NCBI GenBank assembly: GCA_025738555.1
Contig: JAOVFP010000003.1
Span: forward strand, 3,410,001 to 3,474,000
Source: Cyathus striatus
Lineage: Eukaryota; Basidiomycota; Agaricomycetes; Agaricales; Nidulariaceae
Direction: 5' to 3'
Length of the DNA stretch: 64,000 nucleotides
A program made the position numbers and the translations under genes. This document shows positions 22,765-34,954 of this stretch, in pieces (within the stretch, counting starts at the first letter, position 1; every line of letters begins with the position of its first letter). Under the pieces are notes generated by a model that did not search any database, was not told the DNA's origin, and saw nothing but the letters and a program-made list of their open reading frames with translations.

Positions 22765-24221
22765 TTGACGAGTATAATGCCTTTGCTAGTGCTGCCCTTT
22801 AAATGTCTTAGGTAGGTGCTTTAGTCAGCACTCAACCGGATCTTGCATAGTCTCGGCTCTAAGTTCCGGGCTGTGTTCCGTTAGGCTTAGATGGTCTAGG
22901 CTTGTCAATAATTCTATCTAGTTTTACTCGCTGCCGCTTCACGATGTTAATCCGTGTCACAAACCTTATAAAATATAACCACTGTAGTAATTAAATTATA
23001 TTTTCCATTCATAGAAAAATATGTTCTTTCTGGCTAATGGTAATGTAGACAAGTAAACTGATATCACCAATATATTAAAAGGCTACTTTAGAGTCAATAA
23101 ATACACTCCTGTAATATGTATATATTAGGCATGTTGCAATGGAATATGAGGGTAGGGTAATATTGCTGTTGCCTTGAAATTATGCCATAATCTTAGAGAC
23201 ACCTTAAGATCTCTTGTATAGTCCCAGTAGCCTTATAATTTACTATAGGAAATCCCATACCTTACAATGAATTTCGGTCTCATTGTAATGTTTTCAGTAC
23301 TATCTTATAATTATCTTACGGTGCATTATTACGAGAGTAAAGGCTTAATGCCTTCCAAGCTAAATTGAACTTTCGTGACATATCAACTCGAATGTTTGCC
23401 ACTTACCACTGTCTCCTAGATCATCAATTCTGTAAAGAGTGCCTAGAAGGCGTCGAGGAAATATGTTTCATCTGCGGATCACGTTCGTCATTTTCTCTTT
23501 TCTCTTATTTTAAGTTCTGATTATTGGATGTTGATGTAGAAGTGAGCTTACTATACGACATACATATGTACAAAATGGGGATAGAGGCATCGGATTCCGA
23601 GTATGAATCAGACAATCCCAATAGTAGTGCAGGACTCGACGATGCACAGCCCAATATCCACATAGCTAAAGCTTCTCTACGTTCACGTCTAGGAATTGGT
23701 GCCTTTGTTCAACCAAATGTAGCATTGGCATATTTGAGCGCGGATACGCGTCAAGACTCCACAGTAGCTCAAGTATCCGGGCCCAAGCCACCTTTACAAA
23801 CCAAACAATATGGAAAAATTACATCCCAAGTGCGGGAAACCTTGACCCTGCGCGGCAGCGACGATATGATCGGGCGATTGGAGGAAGAAGTAAATAAGTT
23901 GAGTACAGCGTCCGACGATTTGAAGTTGCGAATGATGAGAGTTAAGGAAGGGCGGGCGCCCCCGAAGTTGCTTCACAAAAATACTCAGGTTTTGCCGCTG
24001 GAACGAGCTGAGAAGGAAGAATTAGCTTCAGAACTCGAGAAAGGGACGAAAATGACTTTGAACCCGATTTATATCCACATTGCACTCTGCGCTTTGGCCT
24101 TTAAAATCGTCATGGGCCCGGACTCCTCGCAAGATATAACTAAGTCTACACATGAGCTATTTGGCGCCATCAGCGTCTTATTGCTCTTCAGTCTACCCTT
24201 CGCTCTTTGTTGGAATAACAA

Positions 24222-24763
24222 GTAAGGCCGGCTACCGCCGGCAAAGCCCACTAACTACGATAAAATTGAACAAACCAATACTATACAAGCAATACTAGGT
24301 AGGGCAAGCTACGAAGTTGCGAAAAGGAAAGGGAAAAACACTACAATACGAATAACAAGTACTTAAGCAAGGTCGATAGTTTTCATAACCGAAAGCATCA
24401 GTACTTGTCGAAGCGGAAGCGTTAATTCATGTAGATACATTAAAAAAAGGGCACCGGTAAATAAAATCTGAATCACTATATGACTACGAACGGGAATTGA
24501 TACCAACTGTTGAAGCAGTGCCCCCGAAAAGATAAGAGGAGTGCACAAGCACGAATGTAGAGGTTAACTACATAAACGAAGAACAAAGGAGCAGCCGAAA
24601 AGCCGAAATATTTAACAGGTGCAAACAAAATGTGATTTACTGCCAAAAAATATTGGAGTCCGACCCCTATAACCCTACTAACTAAAGTTAGTGGGAATAA
24701 CAAAGTTTGTAATTCATTTTCATGGTTAAGCCGAATATTAACATCCACCCATTCTCTTAATAG
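24222..24763 (+). other. Enlarged intron 3 of RTM4, possible small insertion
   Basis: The corresponding introns in RTM1, RTM2, RTM3 and RTM5 are 50, 48, 70 and 47 nt. Here it is 542 nt. CCCACTAACT near 24247 and its complement AGTTAGTGGG near 24685 form a 10-bp inverted pair that may border an inserted element. The sequence AATAACAAGTA occurs at both 24213 and 24351. Confidence 0.4.
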
Positions 24764-25159
24764 CATTATCTCACTCTTACTCATCACACACTGCGTTACT
24801 CGCTCGTGCGCTCCATTTCCTCCACATTCACAACGTTCCTTTGGCTTGGAACCGTCATTGCGATTACAATGGTTATTATTATGGAGTCGCGCAACACTAC
24901 TATCGGAAGCCAAGCGATCGAAATAATATCATGGAAGTTTCTCTACGAATTCTCAATGGCTTATCATATCGCACTGGCTGCTACTTACATCGCATCCCTG
25001 TTTATTGAGGGAGTATTCGGAGGGGTGAGGTATACTTGGGGTACATTAACGCTATCCTTCACGTTGTTTTACACCTTTGACATTAGCTGCCGGCCTGGTG
25101 TCGATACGCAATTGGTGTATCCTATAGTTTCTGCTGTAGACTTAACAAGAAGTTGTTGA

Positions 25160-28100
25160 ATGACTTGGTTCGCATTTCGAGTAACCGAGAGTAAGTTTTA
25201 AAGAATCTAGGCGAAGTCTACTGTAGTAGGGTGTTGGACACCGTGTCTCATCATCAAAATAATCCAACCAGATCTAAGATACACGAATTGTTTCAATGTC
25301 AAAACAAGAATATGTGCAGTGCACACTGCGTAATAATATTAAAGAGCTATAGGCTGCAGACTACTATTCGCCGACCATCACAAGATATTATTTATCCAAA
25401 CTCTCCAAACATATTGCACCTCAGGGGCGCCATCAATACAAAGGGCGGTACTATTTCTGCAGAATTGGAGTCAAAAGGGGGATATACATCAGCATTAGGG
25501 GAATTCAAAATTGAAGTTACGCGATACGCTACAGTGAATTCTGTATCGTTGCCAAGAAGAACGAGCGGCGATCAGTTCGGAGTTCATAATATTTGGATCG
25601 TACTTACAAGAACCACTTCCTTTCACCTAACGAAAATATATAATTTATTAGATAGAATATTTGAATATATTAATATCAACCCAACCTCCAAGTTTTTAAC
25701 GAGATTTCAAAGTAGAAAAGAGTAAAGCATAGGGAACGTTTACGTTAGAACTCTCCGTTTGAATTTCTGATCACGTTTTTCGGCAAGGTTGTAGCGACTG
25801 TTCCGTAGCAACATGTAGTAACGCTACAAAATAGTCATATTTGAATTCCCCTATTATCTACATCAAAATCTACATCAAAATCTGAAAATGTACCACATGC
25901 GTACCACCTCCAACGAAATTTGCTTCATCAACAGCAAACCTGACAGTCTTCTCCCCTATCACAGACAGTCGTTCCTTCAACATTCTCGAGTAATCAACCA
26001 CATGGTACTCGTGTTCCGAGGTGGTCATTAAAATCGAACAGAGATCGCCAGCGCGGTTGGCAATTAATTGATACAGTGGTAAAGTGCCAGTTGAAGTTCA
26101 GGAAGACGGAGTATCTGGGCTACGTGCGAAGCTGTATGCTTGATAGGAAAAGATGATAGAGAAGATTAAGTAGACTATACTTGAGACTACAAGGCGGCAA
26201 GGCTGAGGCATAGATATTAGGCCTAGAGCAGCCGTGTAGAAGCAGGCAGATATGTATGCTATTCGGTAGCGTACGCCAGGCACAAACGTTCAGCGCATTC
26301 ACAGGAAGTTGGTTTCGCTTATTCTTTTCTGCGATGGGTAGTCCCGCTGATAAGTATGATCTACTTTGGATAGGCTGACGGTTGACTCGTCTCAGTGCAG
26401 ATCGGTGCCTACAATATACATCAGCGGAGATGCCTGGTGCGATAGAATTATAATCTGGTAAAAGCATGAGTCGGCCGAAACATTTATGGGAGCGTTGTCT
26501 GAACCTTAAAGAAACCGCGCAGTACTCCGCGGATATCCAGTAGTTGGGTAACATAGCTAAGTGTAGCCAAGTACTTGAAGTTCGGAATAAACTTGCCCGA
26601 AGTGTCCATTGCAGCAGATTATAGAATATAGTTGAGTTACAAGCAAAAAAACATCTGAAAGTATATAGTCAAAAGACAATATTGGCTGATTAAAGATAAG
26701 AGAAAACGTGCATTCGTACCTCAATGATCAACCAGCGGTTCCATGGAACTAGCAGCGGAGAATCAAAGGACAGAGTTCGTAAACTGAAAAACCATAGAAT
26801 GTCGCTTATATGCTTATTATGCCTAAAACCATCAGAAATTCAGAACATCACTAAGCTTGGTAAATGCACCTCGACGTCCAGCAGTAATACGAGCTGTGCC
26901 TTTCCGATGACGACGCAGATCACTAGACATCAGTTCTTTCCTTTGGGATCCTCCATTAATGTCGGTACAAAAAATACGGATATTGTGAAGTGGACTTTAA
27001 GGCGAATAACCAGCAGACCTTAGACGTCAGGAAAAGTCAATACTAGTACAGCAGTGGGCAGAAGCTCGCCCTGGCTCGTCGTGAACTAGGGCATTCGAGT
27101 GTAGAGAAAGAGGGCATGAAAGGACGCAGGCTCGAGTCAGAGCAGAATAGACGTTCATACTGTTTAAAAATTTGATCACTGAAGCGGGTATTACATGAAT
27201 TGCAGCAGCATGGAGGTGAGGAGTTCGGGTAATCGGGTCAGACTACCGTAAGGAATAATTACAAGTGTCCTTCACGTGATTATATCCGCGCGGCGTTCAT
27301 AAGTTCACCGGGCTCGTGTTAGCCTTTACAGATTCAGAACTTTTGCCACAGCTGCTAGATCCTTCGCGGGTTGTATTTCAAGAGAGTACGGTCCCGGTAG
27401 ATAGGGCGTAGGGAGCCGATATATCAAAAGATCACAAAAAATAAAGGCATAGTCAACTCGGCGGCCTGCATTAGCATAGCTCGACCAAGCAGAAGAAGCG
27501 TCAGTTCACATTCGGCACGAAGAAAGAACCTCTGGAATGGCCCGAGGATTCTGAAAAGATTGTTTGTACTTTGGCTCCTCCCCCCTTCGCCCAGCTCCCA
27601 GCGTAGATACCAACAGAGGGAACTAGGTGGCCGCGTCGATAGTGTAAATATAGCGTAGAATGATAATCAATTGGAGGGCAGTGACTGCCGCTTTTTCTGG
27701 CGTGCCTAATGACAAATATCACCACAGAGTTGGATCGGATCTATGGAAAGAGATGTGAAAAATTCGTGGTAAATTTGGCGTGAATTATTAACCAAGTTAG
27801 AGAGTGGGAGCCCCGATACGTTCAGCGTCTAGACCACCAGGGGATCTTTCGTCTTGTAGTCGTCGTGCCTTTCCAAGCTTGGCCTTCCATACCTACGTCT
27901 CTGAAGCTTCCAGTCTCATGTCTAACGTCATGTAGACTTTCATCACAGGAAAAGAACCAGTATCGTAAAATTCCTTGTTGGCCAGGGTGGAGCTGTCCAA
28001 GCATGAACCAGGATCTTCTTGAATCTAGCCATGAGCAACACACGACTACCATACGGCTGCTTCAGTCTAAATGGCGATGCGGCTGAATCAGTTAGTCGAC

Positions 28101-30300
28101 ATGCTAACCAGAGAACAATATACTCTTCCGAAGAATCTTAAAGCGTGGTTCTCTGGTAAGCGTGACGCATGATATGTTGAACGTAGCCATACCCGGCGAC
28201 TTCCAACCGAGTCAAAGTCGTAAATAGTGGTGAAGGGGACGTGTTGGAGTGTCGTACACTTCATTCATTTATTTCTCTGCGAATCCAAATATTTGGCTAT
28301 CCCCACGGAGCCTACCACCAAATACGCTTTGTCGCCGAAGTCTTCTTTTATAGGTCGCCTAAATACCATAGTTATGTCGAGGACAGAGGGCGCTGTCAGC
28401 TACGGAACATAAACCGACCGGCGCGACATTCGCACATTTTGGCGAAACAACACTGCAAATACAAAGATCAGCAGATAGTCTAGGAGCCTAATCTGGAGAT
28501 ACATTTGCTCCATAGCGTATACAGCGGAAGCTGACGGATTGGTCCTAATAGCACAAAGAAAAGAATTCATGCAAGTTTCCACGGTGAAGGTCACTTACTG
28601 TATCCAGGTGTAGGGTTTGTACGTGTGATCAGGGGTATGCTACTAAACTACAGAGAACACACTCACTACGTCAATTTAGGAGCTAATGAAAAGACGCATC
28701 TGGCTCACCTTCACATTAGAGTACTCAGACGATCCGCGGGAATGTTCCTGGGCTGACAGTAGGTCAAGGCCATACCTGTCTCTGGGCGAAATTAGGAATC
28801 CTCAGAATCGTTCTATTTTCCACATATTGCGAATGGTGTCCTGCATTTGCACGCTCTCCCAATCAAGGGCAGCGTTGTCTAGCAGGCCGCCCTGGTGGGC
28901 CGAGGTCGTGCAAGCCACGTAAGAAGGGATAAACCTGTGACTACTAAAGAATTGGGATAATAAAGGTTGATTATTATCCCGTTACATCTAAATCTCTTCG
29001 GTGGTCTGGAGATTGAGTGAGCGAGCGCAAAGTTCGTGGCGCACAACGTACATATGTACACCTTCCTTCAGTTCTGATCATACTTCACTTTCATCGGATA
29101 GGGTGATATACCGTTCGTTCTTGTTTGTGTTCATCACATCTAAATAAAGAAGTCATTCATTCATTCCATGCGCATCGGTAACTATGAGGAAGATAGCATA
29201 CGTTTATGGCCATACACGGGCGTAATCGAGCACAAATTACCACTCTCATCGCGTCTATTCAAACAGATAGATTCGTCAAAACATGTCATAGGGGAAGTGA
29301 CGATTCTAACCTACGCGCTGACGCGACACTTACCTATTCTTGCGAAGGGACTCGGAGCGACAAGTCAGGATGCATAAGCCCAATGCCATGCGGTATTGCT
29401 TCGTTTCTGGAATACTAGCGTCTGAAAGTAATTCAACCCAAGACTCAGCCAAAGAGGTTCATATGGGCAATACTAAGTTTGACTTTCGATGATTTGCTTC
29501 CGGCGACACACACATAGACGTATACAGCTGTCACATCGCCTGAGTTCTCGGGGCGCTGTTGTGTGTGTACGCCTTTGGTGTAATCTCATCTATCCAGAAA
29601 TCGGGGATAACGCGACTGTTGAGAACCTCTCCCCCCCCCAAGGTCCAGCCAGTCAGTGCATCGGCGGAGTCCCATGAAAAAAAGAATTTTACAAGAAGAG
29701 TATATATAGCCGAATTGTTCTCCTAGAGTACCTTTGTTCATCCCGTGAATTTCGCTCGAATATCAAATTGAGAATAAAGGAGGGTCATGAGCTGTTAACA
29801 CTCCACTGGTGAGCTAGATGCAGCTGATGGCGCGACAGAATGGTTGGTGTCAGCGCGGATTTGGAAATATGAATGGAGACTTACAAGACACATACGCGCA
29901 CCTCAGCATTGCATGCTACATGCTCGGAAGGGGCTCGTCGTCGGTGTCGACGTCGATGTCATCGGCGAACAAACCCCATGAAAACAAAACTATCACGTGC
30001 GCTTCTATTATTGGTTTGCTTACCCATGTTTATTTGTGTACGCCACAAAGGAAGGCCAGAGTCTGAGATAGAAACAAACCCAAACAGCCCAGTTCGCCGC
30101 ACTATCTTCCAGTCAAACTGCGCAGTCGAGCAGTGCAAAAAAAAAAAAAGAGAAAAAGAAGAGCAGCTCAAAACGAAACGAAGAGAAAAACGCCGTTTTA
30201 CATATACCTTTCCAATACAAATGGCAAAATCTGCTGTGTGGCTTATTACTTGTTCTCCTTTCAGACAGAGTTCAGAGCTGACAGCGCAGAATCAGATTGA
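25160..30300. other. Gene-poor 5-kb stretch, no recognisable genes
   Basis: Only short, unsupported open frames occur, the longest 164 codons (25231-25725) without a recognisable domain. Base composition and codon content shift repeatedly, as expected for decayed mobile-element or gene debris. I could not identify reverse transcriptase, integrase, transposase motifs or long terminal repeats. The polyadenylation-like end AATAAAGAAGTCATTCATT near 29143 hints at an old transcript end. Confidence 0.45.
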
Positions 30301-33300
30301 CAGCAGGCCGCAGTGGGGAGGGAACGGGGGAACCCAATAGGCGTTGCCCACATTTGAGGCAAGTCCTGGTCGTGTGGTCGGAGATGATGAAGTACTTTGA
30401 GGTATTAAAAGGTTCATTGATGCCGGGGTGGCAGCCACACCACGCTCAAAGAAGCAAGTTGGAGCTGAGGTGTTGTGATATACTTTTGCTTAATGCCCGA
30501 ATCTGCGTCTTGCATTAATCACCGGTTTACTGTGCATTTTCCTTCCTCCCTCCCTCCCTCTCGGTGCGACTTTCCTATCCCAGTAACCCCGAAACAGAAT
30601 AGCACGGTCATCACCCCGCACCCCAGTCCAATTCAAATGCAACCCCATCCATCCATCAATAATAACATCCCATCCACGTATTTTGCTCTTACTTCAAACT
30701 TTTCAAGTTCTAAACTTTCCCAGATCGGTCGCCCCCCTCCTACGCCACATTGACCAGTGGGATACATCTGCATCTTGACATCGACATCTTCCATCTGGCA
30801 TCTTTCATCCTATAAATCTCCACCCCCAAACGCAGTAGCAAGATCTATTACGCATCAGCTGCATAATTTCCAAGTGACCAACATGGGAAGTTTTACCAGG
30901 CACACGACCGACCGGGATTTCGCCCCGGTACCCTTCCACTTCTCGCCTTCGAAGCATTTCCAGAAAACAAAAACGGAAACCTCAGAACCCCCATAGAACG
31001 AAGATGAACACCGAGGTAAAGGAGTACTCTACTTACTTTGAACTTTGAACTTATCATTTCCTTTCAACAACAAGAACAACAAAATAAAATCGTAATCGTA
31101 ATCCAAAATCGTACTTGGCACCCCAAGTTCTTCTTCTTCGTTCCACCTTTTTACCTTACCATTGTTTCGCACGGGGATTTTTGATTTTGTTTTGTCGTTT
31201 CTTAATCTTGTCGGTGATGATCGGGTAGATGGCAGGACAAATAGAGAATCGACGAAGATGCGTCGTGGTGCGCCTTGCCACTGCACAAATCACTCATATC
31301 TAATGAATGGTCATTTTCTTGGTCCCCGGAAATATGAAATCCTGGAATATTCCACAGCGAAACCGGCGGCGGGGAAGTTCCCAATTTTTTTCTAAAATTC
31401 GGATGACTCGGATACGCCGATCCAACTTGGGTGCACCGCACATCCAGCCTACGTCCGTAGTCCGTGGAGCCCACGCGCCAAGCACCCAAAAAAAGAAAAA
31501 ACAGTGACGTCTGCATGAAGCAGTCAGTGGTTCTTCTTTCCCCCCTCAACGAGTCCGGTTATTTACGCCGGTACATGCTTGGGAGGGAGTCGCGCCTCGT
31601 TCCAATGTGCATCTTCTATCCTACCCAAAGTTCTAATTTTCTTTCGCAAAGAACACGTTCCTAAATTGACCGGCACATACTCCCGAGGTGCCGTAGTGGG
31701 TAGGTGGCAGACAAGGTAAAGTGAGGGTCAAATAAACGCCATGCTAAATCTCCTCTGACTTTTACTTTTTTTTTTTTTGCTCAGGTTTCTTGCTTGCAGG
31801 TGTGGGGTGAGGAGAGCCTTGTTTGACGTACCTAATTACCAAGGCACTACGCTTACTCTCTACTCGCCTAGTACACTATTCGATTAAACCTTGCTTTTGA
31901 CAACTAGTAATTACATTTTATTTGTCCCTTTTTCCTGCATTTTTACGCATTTTGGAAGGGATTTCCGTTCAGTGCCGGTCTGTCCGGGGCTTTCTTGGTG
32001 TGCTCCACCAAGACCGGACACGATTTACATTCCACGTATTTTTTCCAGAGTCGCAACGCTCTCCTCTCTTGAACGCCTTGGAACGAATAAAAAAATAAAA
32101 TCCACGCACACGTCGTTCGGCCGAATGCATGCCCCCTTCCCAGGAGAAGTATGATTTTTTTCCACTGGACATTTCTAATTACACTCCGTATATTAAGAAG
32201 AACAATACGGTATTTTCTTTCTCTCTCTCTATCTCTCTCTTGGATTCGGACTCCTGAAAAGAAAGCTTACGCTAAAGAAAGGGTGTTCTTTCGTTCCCAC
32301 TGAAGTAAAGTTGGGATTGGCCAGACCCACAGTCATATCGGTGTTCAGTCCATCGTCCGTGGAGTGGAGAGTACTTTGGGTTGTAATGTGACTAGGGATT
32401 TAGTTAGAACTGGATTACGAGTTTTGTGAAATTTCATTCGAGGTGAAAGGTGACGGGGTTTCTTCCCGCGAGGAGGAGGGGATGTATGTAAGTAGTATAA
32501 GTATGCAAGCTTGGTGGAAGGTTATAGGAGTGGTTAGTACGGTGTGTACGGAGTGGTATGCCGAGTGGTTAGGAATGTGAGGGGACGAGGTTATTCACTG
32601 GGCAGAAAAATAAGAATGAGAATAAAAGGAAATTGATATTCTTATTCCAATGAGCAATGGTTATGCACATCATCGTCGTACAACAAACAAGCAGGTATCT
32701 GCAATCTTATTCCCCAATCTTCCATCGCATATCGCATATCGTAGGCTTATCTCAATGGCATGCATCTCGCGGAGGAAAGAAGATAGAAAGAGAAGTTAAG
32801 GTAAAGGTGGTGTAGTGTATGTACATATGTACGTTACGTACGTAACGTTAACTACCCAATGCAACAATGCTATTCTAAATCTTACTGTACTGATGCAGCA
32901 CGAAACGAGAGCACGAAACGAGCGAGAAGGTTCGGGGTGGGATTTAGGCTTTTTGTTTGTTCGGGTGAGTAATTTGGAATTTTGGTTAGGGGGGATGGAG
33001 TTGGTGGTGGGAGGAGTAGAGCAGTGCAGTGCCTATGCATGTGCCAGAGGAGAATGAATGAATGAATATAAAGACGAGTTGTAGAACGGGAGCAATGGAC
33101 GTGTGCCTTGTAGCCAGACAGGTAGCCATTGTAGGAAATCGAGGATCGGTTCGGCTGGGTCGTTTGGAGCGGGTTGGGAGTGATATCCCCGGAGATACCG
33201 CCGGAGAGAGGACATGGAAATTATATCGGGGAGGTGGGTGATCGGAGGGCGTGGCCCAAGAAGGCAGTCAGTTGTATGCTTTTTTTGTTAAAATAAAAAT

Positions 33301-33350
33301 TATGAGATAAATTATATTATGTACTTAACCGGGGAGGGTTATAAGATGGG
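30301..33350. other. Long upstream region of the Zn2Cys6 factor gene
   Basis: Three kilobases without a supportable gene. The stretch holds microsatellite-like tracts (CCTT/CCTC near 30540-30560, CT repeats near 32216-32240) and several homopolymer runs. Short overlapping open frames on both strands look spurious. A long promoter and leader of this size fits a highly regulated transcription factor, but no specific site could be assigned. Confidence 0.45.
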
Positions 33351-34954
33351 ATGGGACGGGCACAAACATATCCCCTGCAGTCCATGTCATATTCTGACTC
33401 CCCGCACATGTCTTCGTCCTCTCTCCCTCTCCCTTATAGACCCTACGACCCACAGCCATCCTACCATTTCCTCCCCCAAGACAAGTACTTTGACGACCAC
33501 CACGACATGTATCCCGACCTCAACCACCACCACCACTCACATACCACCCACCACCACCACTCGTCCCAACAGCAGCAGCAGCAGCAGCAAAACATCCTCC
33601 CATTCAGACACCACCACCACATCGACGACAGACTCCCCCCACCCGAGCAGCCCTACCTCCTCTCGCTCGACCCAGGAGAGCAGAGGTACAACCCCTCCCC
33701 ACCGACATACGACGATCCCCTCCCTCTGCAACCTACACTCCCCCGCTGGTCATCGTCCTCGTTCGACTATACCCCTCCGGCAGCTTGTCCACCCTGGACC
33801 AGCTCCTTCCCTAGTCCCGCACCGTACCCTGCTCCGAGGCTGAGTCCGCCTCCACAGCGCCTGTCGCAGGAACAGCAGCACCAAGCGAGCTTAAACGCGC
33901 GCAGACTCACGCTAGCGGGGTCCCTCGACCCCGAAACCGGCATATTTTATAGAACTCCGGAACATCCTAGACTGAGGACTGCACAGGCATGTGAGAAGTG
34001 TCGAGCGAGAAAAGCCAAGGTGCGTTTTTCTGGTTTCTATTTTGAAGAGAGAAGGGGGGGGAACTGATGAAAGGTTAAGTGTACAGGAGACTGTCCATGT
34101 GGACGATGTGCTTCACGCGGTCTAGTCTGCGAATACGCAAAAGAAGGCCGCGTCAGAGGACCTAACAAACCCAAAGGCAAACTTTGCTCTTCCTCTTCAT
34201 CGTCTACTTCATCTACCACCACAACTTCACCTACCACCACAACTGAATCGCTGTTCCCCCGTCGACGCTCAGCGGAGGATTTAGATCTCCCACATACCTC
34301 TTCTGCAAACTCCACTTCGAATCAGGCGTATTCGCCTGCGAGCACGGATGAAGGCAAGACGCCTCCCATGGGCCGACCGAGGTTAGAGTTGGATAGGTGG
34401 GATGGGGTTGTGTATCCTGGTCCAAGCTCTGCGCCTCCTGCGACGAGGTACGAGTATCTCCCTCCCCCGCAGTCTTCTTCCGCCAGAGACGAGCAGTGCG
34501 TTTTCTCCCCTTTTTCCTTCTTCAAGATGCTGATAAGAGGAACAGTGGATTCGTATCGAGCCCACATACAAATACAAGTGACGAATCACCTCCAACGCCC
34601 GTATCAATCATGCATTTCTCGAGGGAGGGGCCCGAACATACCCTCCCCCCTCCTCCCTCACTTTACCCTTCCCCTTCGGACGAGCGATTCCGCGAACATC
34701 AGAGCCAGCAGCATCAGCAGCAGATGTACCGCGACGACCCGCATGCGCATACACGTGATTATGCGCAGCACCAGCATAATTTGAGCTATCAAAGGGAAGA
34801 TTTGGATAGTGTGGTTGGTGTGAACGTTAATGTTGTTGGGCCTATAGACCATTTCCTGGGCGTGGATGGGTATATGGGTGGAATGGCCGGTGAGATTCCT
34901 GTTGAGCAGGTGTCGTTGGGTGTGTGGGATCCGATGAGGAAGGAGAAGCATTGA
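33351..34954 (+). CDS. Zn2Cys6 binuclear-cluster transcription factor
   Basis: Three exons (33351-34019, 34080-34495, 34540-34954) give exactly 1500 nt, 499 residues. The zinc cluster is central and split by intron 1: CEKCRARKAK ends exon 1 and CTGDCPCGRCASRGLVC begins exon 2. The six Cys are at 214, 217, 224, 230, 233 and 240, spacing 2-6-5-2-6. It is followed by EYAKEGRVRGPNKPKGK, a flank often seen in basidiomycete members. The N-terminal part is rich in His, Pro and Gln (a run of eight Gln near residue 77) and may be an activation region. The C-terminal third is Ser/Pro/Gln-rich with no fungal_trans domain visible. The product should bind DNA in the nucleus; target genes are unknown. The second intron is only 44 nt and its acceptor (34539) is the least certain part. 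Confidence 0.85.

Larger units (their letters stand above)
21511..23394. mobile_element. Probable 1.88-kb insertion in intron 1 of RTM4
   Basis: The intron interrupting the RING would be about 80 nt without this block. TTTGCCAC occurs directly at both edges (21503-21510 and 23395-23402), compatible with an 8-bp target duplication as made by hAT-type elements. No transposase frame is present. Clear terminal inverted repeats were not found at the edges, so the class is uncertain. The insert contains the perfect inverted repeat listed separately. Confidence 0.5.
21379..25159 (+). pseudogene. RTM4: RTM-family gene interrupted by insertions, probably disrupted
   Basis: Exon 1 (21379-21454) encodes the first half of a RING (CKLCFKQYKYPVSVLSC). 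Exon 2 (23420-23482) encodes the second (YHQFCKEC...CFIC). Exon 3 (23540-24221) holds a linker with a short coiled coil (DLKLRMMRVK) and LNPIYIHIALCALAFKIV. Exon 4 (24764-25159) holds the later helices (THHTLRYSLVRSISSTF, FSMAYHIALAATYIASLF). Intron 1 is 1965 nt because of an insertion, and intron 3 is 542 nt where relatives have about 47-70. The exon 3 donor reads AACAA|GTAAGG, leaving two codon bases, while the only acceptor fitting exon 4 is phase 0. RTM3 has AAG|GTG here, so one lost G would explain the break. The RING ligands are all present. A functional alternative splice cannot be excluded. Confidence 0.68.

Noticed and set aside
25231..25725. Open frame of 164 codons after RTM4
   Set aside because: No domain, paralogue or intron support; composition resembles the surrounding non-coding sequence.
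33537..33731. Minus-strand Val/Gly-rich frame
   Set aside because: Antisense of the His/Gln-rich N-terminus of the Zn2Cys6 factor.
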